From positions 1 to 5,029 of the forward strand of contig JAGCIP010000122.1 of NCBI GenBank assembly GCA_017648525.1: a stretch of 5,029 bases of DNA, in the 5' to 3' direction. Positions 1 through 5,029 of this stretch are shown piece by piece. How positions within the stretch are numbered: the stretch's first letter is position 1; every line of letters starts with the position of its first letter. The notes below the pieces were generated by a model, which made no database searches, was not told the DNA's origin, and saw only the letters and a program-made list of their open reading frames with translations. Source of the DNA: Clostridia bacterium. Its GTDB lineage: Bacteria > Bacillota > Clostridia > Christensenellales > Borkfalkiaceae. The translations under genes and the position numbers were made by a program.

Positions 1-8
1 AATCTCTA

Positions 9-24
9 TATAATTATGTATAAT
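9..24 (+). promoter_or_regulatory. Candidate -10 region(s) for the phospho-sugar mutase gene
   Basis: Two perfect TATAAT hexamers lie at 9-14 and 19-24, about 43-58 nt upstream of the start codon at 67. A matching -35 hexamer would fall at or before the window edge, so it cannot be checked. The distance suits a short 5' leader. This is inferred from the hexamers alone in AT-rich DNA, where chance matches are common. Confidence 0.35.
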
Positions 25-66
25 GTAACAGTTATCAAAATAAATATTTAGCGGAGAAATTCGTTT

Positions 67-1779
67 ATGTATATGGATTTATATAATAGTTGGTTACAAT
101 CTAGTAAACTTGGCGATAAGGAAGTTAAAGAACTTGTCGATATTAAGGATAACCAAAAAGAGATAGAGTATAGATTTGGCAAAGATTTAGAGTTTGGTAC
201 GGCGGGAATGCGTGGTTTAATCGGGCTTGGCACGAATATGATGAACGTGTACACCGTAAAAAGAGCGACGCAAGGTCTAGCAGAGTATATTAAGTCGCTT
301 GGTGAAAAGGCAATGGCAAAGGGCGTTGTAATTTCTTACGACACGAGAAGAATGTCCTTTCAGTTTGCTTATGAATCGGCAATAGTGTTGGCGTCTAACG
401 GAATAAAAACTTACGTGTTTAGCGACGTACACCCCGTTCCTATGTTGTCTTATGCGGTAAGAGAATTGAAAACGGTTGCGGGTATAATGATTACAGCAAG
501 TCACAATCCTAAAGAATATAACGGTTATAAAGTTTATGGGGAAGACGGTGCGCAAATGTCCCCCGAAGCAACCGAAGAAGTAGTTAAATATATCAACGAG
601 ATAGGCGACTGCCTTTCGGATAAAATTTTATACGACGAAAATCAAGGTAAAAAGATTAAAGTACTTTCTTCTAAACTTGACAAAAAGTATTATAAGACCA
701 TAAAGAAACTTTGTCTTTCGCCAAAGCAAGTTAAAAAGGTTGGCAAAACGATAAAACTCGTATATACTCCCGTGCATGGTAGCGGATACGTTCCCGTAAC
801 GACCATACTTAAAAAGATGGGTATATCCGTAATGCTCGTTCCCGAACAAACTAAAAAAGATACCGAATTTTCTACGGTTGAAGTTCCTAATCCCGAAGTA
901 AAGGAAACATTAACCTTGGGCATTAAAATGGCGGACGTTAACAAGGCTGACGTGGTGTTTGGTACTGACCCTGACTGCGATAGACTTGGCGTGGCAGTTC
1001 GTAATGATGCGGGTGAATTCGTTGCACTTTCGGGCAATCAGTCGGGAATTTTATTGCTTGATTACGTTTTAAGGCGGTTGAAAGAGCGTGGAGAACTTAA
1101 TGACAAAGGCTTTGTGGTAAAGAGTTTCGTTTCAACGAGTATGGCAAAACTTATAGCCGACGATTACGGGGTGGAACTTATCGAAACGCCTGTAGGGTTT
1201 AAGTTTATCGGCGAAAAGATAAAGCAGTTGGACGACACGGGTGCTCGCAAATACTTGTTCGGCTTTGAAGAAAGTTGCGGATATTTACGTGGAACGCATT
1301 GTAGAGATAAAGATGCGGTAGTTGCAAGCATGTTGTTTGCGGAAATGGTTTGCTATTACGCATATAACGGCGTAGGGATTTATCAAAGACTACAAGAATT
1401 ATACGCAAAGTACGGATACGTTTTCGACACCAACGTTTCGATTAAGTATGGCGGGCTAAACGCAATGAAAGAAATGAACGCCGTGGTTGATAAAATGAAA
1501 ACCGTAGAAGTTAATGATATAGCAGGCGTAAAAGTTGTTGCAACTAGAGATTATTCTAAATCGATTAGAAAAATAGTAGGTGGTGGGGAAGAACAAATGG
1601 ATAGCCCCAAAACCAACGCCGTATATTACGAGTTGGACGGCGGGAGCTTTATTTGTATTCGTCCAAGCGGAACAGAGCCTAAACTAAAAGTTTATTACTC
1701 GATAAAGGCGGAAAATGAAAAACTAGCGTTGAAAAAGTTTAACGAATTAAAAACCGCTTTTGAAGAATTTATTAAATAG
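67..1779 (+). CDS. pgcA: Phospho-sugar mutase (phosphoglucomutase/phosphomannomutase, PGM2-like)
   Basis: A complete 570-residue member of the alpha-D-phosphohexomutase superfamily. These cytoplasmic Mg-dependent enzymes interconvert hexose 1- and 6-phosphates (typically glucose), linking glycolysis to UDP-glucose, cell-envelope and glycogen synthesis. The hallmark loops appear in order: the N-terminal substrate/phosphate segment FGTAGMRG at residues 43-50; the catalytic phosphoserine loop TASHNP at 143-148, with Ser145; the metal-binding loop DPDCDR at 301-306; the sugar-specificity loop GFEES at 399-403; and the C-terminal phosphate-binding loop RPSGTEPK at 532-539. The TPVGFKFIG segment (374-382) and the length fit the PGM2/PgcA subgroup rather than the shorter GlmM or ManB types. 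The ATG at 67 is preferred: GGAG at 53-56 lies 10 nt before it and an in-frame TAG sits at 49-51. The ATG at codon 3 would be 16 nt from GGAG. A hairpin follows the stop, so it is probably transcribed alone or ends an operon entering from outside the window. Preference for glucose over mannose or other sugars is inferred from subfamily only. Confidence 0.95.
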   Translation: MYMDLYNSWLQSSKLGDKEVKELVDIKDNQKEIEYRFGKDLEFGTAGMRGLIGLGTNMMNVYTVKRATQGLAEYIKSLGEKAMAKGVVISYDTRRMSFQFAYESAIVLASNGIKTYVFSDVHPVPMLSYAVRELKTVAGIMITASHNPKEYNGYKVYGEDGAQMSPEATEEVVKYINEIGDCLSDKILYDENQGKKIKVLSSKLDKKYYKTIKKLCLSPKQVKKVGKTIKLVYTPVHGSGYVPVTTILKKMGISVMLVPEQTKKDTEFSTVEVPNPEVKETLTLGIKMADVNKADVVFGTDPDCDRLGVAVRNDAGEFVALSGNQSGILLLDYVLRRLKERGELNDKGFVVKSFVSTSMAKLIADDYGVELIETPVGFKFIGEKIKQLDDTGARKYLFGFEESCGYLRGTHCRDKDAVVASMLFAEMVCYYAYNGVGIYQRLQELYAKYGYVFDTNVSIKYGGLNAMKEMNAVVDKMKTVEVNDIAGVKVVATRDYSKSIRKIVGGGEEQMDSPKTNAVYYELDGGSFICIRPSGTEPKLKVYYSIKAENEKLALKKFNELKTAFEEFIK

Positions 1780-1787
1780 TTGATAAC

Positions 1788-1820
1788 CACCCGATTGTAT
1801 TACGGTCGGGTGATTTATTT
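1788..1820 (+). terminator. Likely intrinsic terminator after the phospho-sugar mutase gene
   Basis: CACCCGA at 1788-1794 pairs perfectly with TCGGGTG at 1806-1812. Two G-U pairs and one G-C pair can extend the stem inward, leaving a small loop. The following tract, ATTTATTT, is U-rich but interrupted, so termination may be only partial. The stem begins 9 nt after the stop codon at 1777-1779. Confidence 0.65.
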
Positions 1821-1860
1821 GGGATATAAGAAATTCTAATATCAAAGTGTGAAAAAATAT

Positions 1861-1888
1861 TAGACATTTTTTCTTTAATCATTATGAT
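1861..1888 (+). promoter_or_regulatory. Sigma-A-type promoter for the CofE-like gene
   Basis: The -35 TAGACA (1861-1866) and -10 TATGAT (1883-1888) each match consensus at 5 of 6 positions and are 16 bp apart. Transcription would start near 1895, giving a leader of about 35 nt that contains the AAAGGAG ribosome binding site at 1915-1921. Together with the upstream hairpin it suggests transcription independent of the mutase gene. Confidence 0.6.
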
Positions 1889-1929
1889 ATATAGCGTAAT
1901 AAATTTCCTGACATAAAGGAGTTAAAAAG

Positions 1930-3123
1930 ATGAGCCGTTTATTTGGTACAGTTTCAAGGGGTGTAAGAGCACCTATAATTAAGAGTGGGGACGATATAGT
2001 TGAAATCGTTACCGATTCAGTTTTAGAAGCATCAAAGGTGGAAGGCGTTGCTTTTCACGATAAAGACGTTGTTGCAATGACCGAAGCAATCGTTGCAAGA
2101 GCGCAGGGCAACTATGCGTCAATTAGCGATATAGCAACAGACGTTAAAAATAAACTCGGTGGAGAAACGGTGGGCGTTATTTTCCCAATTCTTTCAAGAA
2201 ACCGTTTTTCAGTATGTCTTAAAGGGATAGCAAACGGCGCAAAGAAAATCGTGTTAATGCTTTCTTATCCGTCGGACGAAGTTGGTAACCACTTGGTTAG
2301 TCTTGATGCGCTTGACGAAAAGGGTGTTAATCCTTACACCGACGTTTTGACCGAAAGTAAGTATCGTGAACTTTTCGGTTACAAGAAACACACCTTCACG
2401 GGCGTTGATTACGTTGAATATTATAGAAATCTTATAGAAGAACAAGGCGCTGAATGCGAAATTATTTTTGCAAACAACCCCAAGGCGATTTTAGATTATA
2501 CTAAAAACGTTCTTTGCTGTGATATTCACACTAGAGCACGCACTAAACGCTTGTTAAAGAGCGCTGGTGCTAACGTTGTAATAGGTTTAGACGAAGTGTT
2601 GAATGCCTCCGTCAACGGTAGTGGCTATAATCAAGACTACGGTCTACTCGGCTCAAATAAATCTACCGAAGATTCGGTTAAACTTTTCCCGCGTGATTGT
2701 CAACCTATCGTTGATGCTATTCAAGAAAAATTGTTTAAGGCGACCGGCAAAAAGGTAGAAGTTATGGTTTATGGCGACGGTGCGTTCAAAGACCCCGTTG
2801 GTAAAATTTGGGAACTTGCAGACCCCGTTGTTTCTCCTGCTTACACGGCAGGGTTAGACGGCACGCCTAACGAACTTAAACTTAAATATCTTGCAGATAA
2901 CGACTTTAAGGATTTGAAAGGAGACGCTTTGAAAGAAGCAATCAAGAACGAAATCGCTAAAAAAGACAGCACGGTTGTTGGTCAAATGGGTACTACCCCC
3001 AGAAGATTAACCGACCTTATCGGTTCTCTTTGTGACTTAACTTCAGGCTCGGGCGATAAAGGAACACCGATTATTTGGATTCAAGGTTATTTTGATAACT
3101 ACACAACCGAGTATAAAGACTAA
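1930..3123 (+). CDS. Coenzyme F420-0:L-glutamate ligase (CofE-like) family protein
   Basis: A complete 397-residue protein. The N-terminal half resembles the F420_ligase family, in which archaeal and actinobacterial CofE adds gamma-linked glutamate to F420-0 using GTP. The visible resemblance is GVRAPIIKSGDDIVEIV at residues 11-27 and DKDVVAMTEAIVARAQGNY at 44-62, the latter matching the family's 'D-D-V-V-x-T-E-x-I-V-x-x-x-G' block. Other glycine- and acid-rich segments, possibly functional, are YGDGAFKDPVGK at 281-292 and SGSGDKGTP at 372-380. The protein is far longer than archaeal CofE (about 250 residues), which is usual for the version in Clostridia. No signal peptide or membrane segment is seen, so it should be cytoplasmic. 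The start is well supported: AAAGGAG at 1915-1921 is 8 nt before ATG, with an in-frame TGA at 1909-1911. No other F420 biosynthesis gene is in the window, so the true substrate is unknown; a different carboxylate-amine ligation is possible. Family assignment is fairly firm, the reaction is not. Confidence 0.8.
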   Translation: MSRLFGTVSRGVRAPIIKSGDDIVEIVTDSVLEASKVEGVAFHDKDVVAMTEAIVARAQGNYASISDIATDVKNKLGGETVGVIFPILSRNRFSVCLKGIANGAKKIVLMLSYPSDEVGNHLVSLDALDEKGVNPYTDVLTESKYRELFGYKKHTFTGVDYVEYYRNLIEEQGAECEIIFANNPKAILDYTKNVLCCDIHTRARTKRLLKSAGANVVIGLDEVLNASVNGSGYNQDYGLLGSNKSTEDSVKLFPRDCQPIVDAIQEKLFKATGKKVEVMVYGDGAFKDPVGKIWELADPVVSPAYTAGLDGTPNELKLKYLADNDFKDLKGDALKEAIKNEIAKKDSTVVGQMGTTPRRLTDLIGSLCDLTSGSGDKGTPIIWIQGYFDNYTTEYKD

Positions 3124-3153
3124 TTTGTTTTTATAAATACACAAAAGATAAAA

Positions 3154-3191
3154 CCGCCCAAGGCAATCTGCCTTGGGCGGATATTTTTTTT
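3154..3191. terminator. Bidirectional intrinsic terminator between convergent genes
   Basis: CCGCCCAAGGCA (3154-3165) and TGCCTTGGGCGG (3169-3180) form a perfect 12-bp stem with a 3-nt loop. On the plus strand it is followed by eight T residues at 3184-3191, serving the CofE-like gene, whose stop lies 30 nt upstream. On the minus strand the stem is followed by TTTTATCTTTT (3153 down to 3143), serving the ywlG-like gene, whose stop lies 15 nt from the stem. The plus-strand direction looks the stronger. Confidence 0.92.
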
Positions 3192-3195
3192 CGAT

Positions 3196-3735
3196 TTATA
3201 ACAACTCTTCATTATATATTGCTCTTATTCCACCGATAAATTTGGGGCGAACTCTAGCGCAAGTTAAATGTGCCTCTCCAATTTGCTTAACGGAAAGCCT
3301 TACGGGGACTGCAACTTTCTTTAGATGCATACCTATAAAGGTGTCGCCTATATCCATTCCTGCATTTGCCTTAATTTCTTCAACCACAATTGGATTTTTA
3401 AATTTTGAATAAGCAACTGTTGCGAGCGAACCGCCCGCTTTCTTTTGCGGAACAACGTTTACAGGCTCGGCAAAAGGAAGAGCATCCCTTTCGGTAACTA
3501 TTGCTCTGTTTAGGTGTTCGCAACATTGAACGGCAAGATGAATCCCTTTCTTTTTGAGAACGGAAAAAATTCCGTCAAAAATTTCACCAGCCGTATCTGG
3601 GTTAGAGTTTGTGCCGATTTTAGAGCCGACCACTTCGCTAGTAGAACAACCTACTACCAAAATGTCGCCTTTTTTAAGTTTTGCCACTTCTATCAGTTCT
3701 TTAACTGCATTTTCACATTGTAATTTAATATCCAT
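3196..3735 (-). CDS. ywlG: YwlG/DUF436 (UPF0340, TIGR01440) family protein
   Basis: A complete 179-residue protein matching the YwlG family in length and motifs. Numbering from the preferred ATG, conserved-looking blocks are GCSTSEVVG at 29-37, CCEHLNRA at 71-78, the glycine turn AGGS at 100-103, GMDIGDTFIGMHL at 126-138 and PKFIGG at 164-169. Several Cys, Ser and His residues fall within these blocks and could form an active or ligand site, but I know of no established biochemical function, so none is assigned. It has no signal peptide or membrane helix and is probably cytoplasmic. A GTG at 3744 would give 182 residues, but this GTG lies inside AGGTGA (3746-3741), a good Shine-Dalgarno placed 5-6 nt before the ATG at 3735, so ATG is the likelier start. 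The gene is transcribed alone, converging on the CofE-like gene and diverging from the 23S gene. Confidence 0.88.
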   Translation of the reverse strand: MDIKLQCENAVKELIEVAKLKKGDILVVGCSTSEVVGSKIGTNSNPDTAGEIFDGIFSVLKKKGIHLAVQCCEHLNRAIVTERDALPFAEPVNVVPQKKAGGSLATVAYSKFKNPIVVEEIKANAGMDIGDTFIGMHLKKVAVPVRLSVKQIGEAHLTCARVRPKFIGGIRAIYNEELL

Positions 3736-3752
3736 AATATTCACCTAAAATT

Positions 3753-3781
3753 ATTATAACACCGCAAAAAGCAAAAATCAA
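3753..3781 (-). promoter_or_regulatory. Promoter for the ywlG-like gene
   Basis: On the minus strand, -35 TTGATT (3781-3776; 4 of 6 consensus) and a perfect -10 TATAAT (3758-3753) are 17 bp apart. The predicted start near 3746 coincides with the AGGTGA Shine-Dalgarno, so the message would have an extremely short leader. Either the start site is shifted or a different upstream promoter is used. Confidence 0.55.
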
Positions 3782-3850
3782 TAAAAAAGCAAGATAAATT
3801 GCACTAAATAGCCGCCTTATATGCTAAATATATATAATGTTTTGCGTGTG

Positions 3851-3901
3851 AAAAAAAGGGCTAAAAAAAATTTAAAAAAATGTAGAAAAACTTTTGTAAA
3901 A
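3851..3901 (+). promoter_or_regulatory. Phased A-tract / UP-like element upstream of the 23S promoter
   Basis: Runs of A occur at 3851-3857, 3863-3870, 3874-3880 and 3886-3890, with a shorter AAAA at 3898-3901. Their centres are about 10.5-12.5 bp apart, close to one DNA helical turn, which predicts an intrinsically bent segment. A-rich DNA directly upstream of a -35 is typical of UP elements that bind the RNA polymerase alpha C-terminal domains at rRNA promoters. Function is inferred from position and composition. Confidence 0.55.
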
Positions 3902-3904
3902 TGC

Positions 3905-3933
3905 TTGACTTAAAATTTGATATTTGATAATAT
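3905..3933 (+). promoter_or_regulatory. Likely promoter of the 23S rRNA gene
   Basis: The -35 TTGACT (3905-3910) matches consensus at 5 of 6 positions. Two overlapping -10 candidates follow: GATAAT at 3926-3931 (5 of 6, spacer 15 bp) and TAATAT at 3928-3933 (4 of 6, spacer 17 bp). The A-tract region lies immediately upstream. Transcription would begin around 3938-3941, leaving a leader of about 300 nt before the mature 23S. Confidence 0.65.
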
Positions 3934-3994
3934 GTATAGGCTACCGTTTCAGGTGGCGCGTGTTTTTGCGGAAATTTTTAAGTAAAAAATCCGA

Positions 3995-4012
3995 CTTTGA
4001 CCGTAGTCAAAG
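3995..4012 (+). promoter_or_regulatory. Leader hairpin of the 23S precursor
   Basis: CTTTGAC (3995-4001) and GTCAAAG (4006-4012) form a perfect 7-bp stem with the tetraloop CGTA. No T-run follows, so it is not an intrinsic terminator. It lies just before the boxA-like segment, as hairpins do in the leaders of rRNA operons. The role is inferred. Confidence 0.45.
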
Positions 4013-4014
4013 AA

Positions 4015-4035
4015 CAGTAGATTGACAACTGCATA
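4015..4035 (+). promoter_or_regulatory. boxA-like antitermination segment
   Basis: The segment around GATTGACAACTGCATA (4020-4035) resembles the TTCTTTGAAAACT-type boxA that Firmicutes carry in 16S leaders and 16S-23S spacers, where Nus factors load to keep polymerase reading through rRNA. The match is imperfect, so this is a position-plus-similarity inference. Confidence 0.35.
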
Positions 4036-4244
4036 GAGAGAAAAGTTTGAAAATATCAAACGAGAAAGACTTAATAAAAATTAGTACATTAAGGCAAAAA
4101 AGAGCAAGAAAGACTAAAAAAATTTTTTAAGAAAGGTTAATACGAAAAAGAACGTAGGAAATCATTCACTAAAAAGTAGTCGAGTATAGTCAAGGAAAAA
4201 AAATAAAGTAAATTCGACGGAATTGCTTATGCAATTTTGAGAAA

Positions 4245-5029
4245 GATCAAGCTACAAAGAGCATACAGGAGGATGCCTTGGTACATGGCGCCGAAGAAGG
4301 ACGTGACAAGCTGCGAAAAGCTACGGGGAGTTGCAAATGAACATTGATCCGTAGATATCCGAATGCGGGAACGCACCATAAGTAATGTTATGGTATCATT
4401 ACGTAAATACATAGCGTAATGAAGGGAACCTGGGGAACTGAAACATCTAATTACCCAGAGGAAAAGAAAGTAAAACAACGATTCCGAAAGTAGTGGCGAG
4501 CGAAATCGGAAGAGCCCAAACCGAATGTAGTAATACGTTCGGGGTGACGGACTCCATAATTCATCAAAAACGGTAACTGAACAGTGTTGGAAAGCACGGC
4601 GAAAGAGGGTAAAAGCCCCGTAAGTGAAACTGTTTAAGAGGAGGGAGTATCCAGAGTACGGCGGGACACGAGGAATCCTGTCGGAATAAGCGAGGACCAT
4701 CTCGTAAGGCTAAATACGACCATGTGACCGATAGAGTATAGTACCGTGAGGGAACGGTGAAAAGAACTCCGGGAGGGGAGTGAAAAAGAACCTGAAACCG
4801 TATGCTTACAAGCAGACAGAGCACCACACGAGTGTGATGTCGTACTTTTTGTAGAACGGGCCGGCGAGTTACGATGTGTTGCGAGGTTAAGTGGTAAAGC
4901 CACGGAGCCGAAGCGAGAGCGAGTGCTAAGTGCGCGTTAAGTAGCATGTCGTAGACCCGAAACCTGATGACCTATCCATGAGCAGGTTGAAGCAGGGGTA
5001 AAACCTTGTGGAGGACCGAACACACGCCT
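4245..5029 (+). rRNA. 23S ribosomal RNA, 5' part (truncated by window end)
   Basis: The first ~785 nt of a large-subunit rRNA gene, covering domain I and the start of domain II. The 5' end is set by aligning GATCAAGCTAC (4245-4255) with the GGTTAAGCGAC start of E. coli 23S. Recognisable conserved segments in order are GGATGCC (4271-4277), GAAGGACGTG (4296-4305), AGTAGTGGCGAGCGAA (4489-4504), GTACCGTGAGGGAA (4741-4754), GAACCTGAAACCG (4788-4800), CCGGCGAGTTACGAT (4861-4875), GTAGACCCGAAACC (4951-4964) and GGAGGACCGAAC (5010-5021), which matches the region near E. coli position 770. Order and spacing are normal, with no intervening sequence or break. The nearest upstream gene is ywlG-like on the other strand; no 16S precedes it in this window. 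The exact mature 5' end may differ by a few bases. Confidence 0.97.

Larger units (their letters stand above)
3939..4244 (+). other. Transcribed leader of the 23S rRNA precursor
   Basis: This stretch lies between the predicted start site and the mature 23S 5' end and has no plausible gene. It is A-rich and contains short hairpins: GCTACC/GGTGGC (3940-3957), ATTTTT/AAAAAT near 3974-3990, CTTTGAC/GTCAAAG (3995-4012), GTTTGA/TCAAAC (4045-4061), CTTAAT/ATTAAG (4070-4093) and AATTGC/GCAATT (4221-4236). Its text resembles the 3' half of a firmicute 16S-23S spacer, especially TTGACAACTGCATAGAGAG at 4022-4040. It probably carries antitermination and processing signals. The strand that would pair with it in the 23S processing stem lies beyond the window. 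No tRNA is present in it. Confidence 0.55.

Noticed and set aside
48..1408. Minus-strand reading frames of 67-115 codons
   Set aside because: They are antisense shadows of the phospho-sugar mutase gene, with no family resemblance.
2254..2445. Minus-strand 63-codon frame
   Set aside because: Antisense to the CofE-like gene, with no recognisable motif.
3173..3748. Plus-strand reading frames of 64-79 codons
   Set aside because: They lie opposite the well-supported ywlG-like gene. The first begins inside the terminator stem, and none has recognisable motifs.
3833..3838. TATAAT as an extra plus-strand promoter
   Set aside because: No acceptable -35 hexamer lies 15-19 bp upstream, and AT-rich DNA gives such hexamers by chance.
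4022..4054. TTGACA at 4022-4027 as a second 23S promoter
   Set aside because: A perfect -35 hexamer, but no -10 lies at 16-18 bp spacing. The sequence fits spacer/boxA-like text better.
3745..4244. tRNA, 5S rRNA or small protein gene in the 500-bp gap
   Set aside because: No TTCGANNCC-type T-arm in a cloverleaf context, no 5S motifs and no reading frame with a ribosome binding site were seen. Only promoters and leader hairpins are supported.
4227..4947. Long minus-strand reading frames (157, 127 and 89 codons)
   Set aside because: They lie inside or across the 5' end of the 23S rRNA gene and encode no recognisable protein. They are chance frames on the strand opposite rRNA.
1..5029. CRISPR array, transposon, defence or phage system
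   Set aside because: No spaced direct repeats, terminal inverted repeats, transposase, integrase or nuclease-like proteins are visible. The protein genes are ordinary chromosomal families.

Overview
The window looks like chromosomal DNA from a low-GC, Gram-positive-type bacterium of the Firmicutes, most likely the Clostridia. The reasons are AT-rich spacers, purine-rich Shine-Dalgarno sites (AAAGGAG, AGGTGA), compact intrinsic terminators, an YwlG/DUF436 gene, and 23S rRNA text of the clostridial kind (for example the GACCTATCCATG and GGAGGACCGAAC segments). The species cannot be named from the sequence alone.

Layout: (1) Positions 67-1779, plus strand: a complete phospho-sugar mutase (PgcA/PGM2-like) with all four catalytic loops intact, followed by a modest hairpin terminator. 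(2) Positions 1930-3123, plus strand: a complete 397-residue protein of the coenzyme F420-0:gamma-glutamyl ligase (CofE-like) family, with its own promoter and a strong ribosome binding site. (3) Positions 3154-3191: a 12-bp GC-rich stem that can end transcription in both directions between two convergent genes. (4) Positions 3196-3735, minus strand: a complete YwlG/DUF436 (UPF0340) protein of unknown function. (5) Positions 3736-4244: a gene-free stretch of about 500 bp holding divergent promoters. One faces left into the ywlG-like gene. The other faces right, sits behind helically phased A-tracts, and starts a leader of about 300 nt with several hairpins and a boxA-like segment. (6) From about 4245 to the window end: the first ~785 nt of a 23S rRNA gene, cut by the window edge.

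The three protein genes do not form an operon. Each is separated by a terminator and/or promoter, or lies on the other strand, and their functions (hexose-phosphate interconversion, an amide-ligase-like enzyme, an uncharacterised protein) do not point to one pathway. The most notable point is that the 23S gene has no 16S gene in front of it. It is preceded directly by its own rRNA-style promoter and leader, and upstream of that by an unrelated minus-strand gene. This suggests an rRNA gene unlinked from 16S, or less likely a rearranged or misjoined rRNA locus. I see no mobile element, CRISPR array, tRNA or defence system, and no clear evidence of a new multi-gene system.
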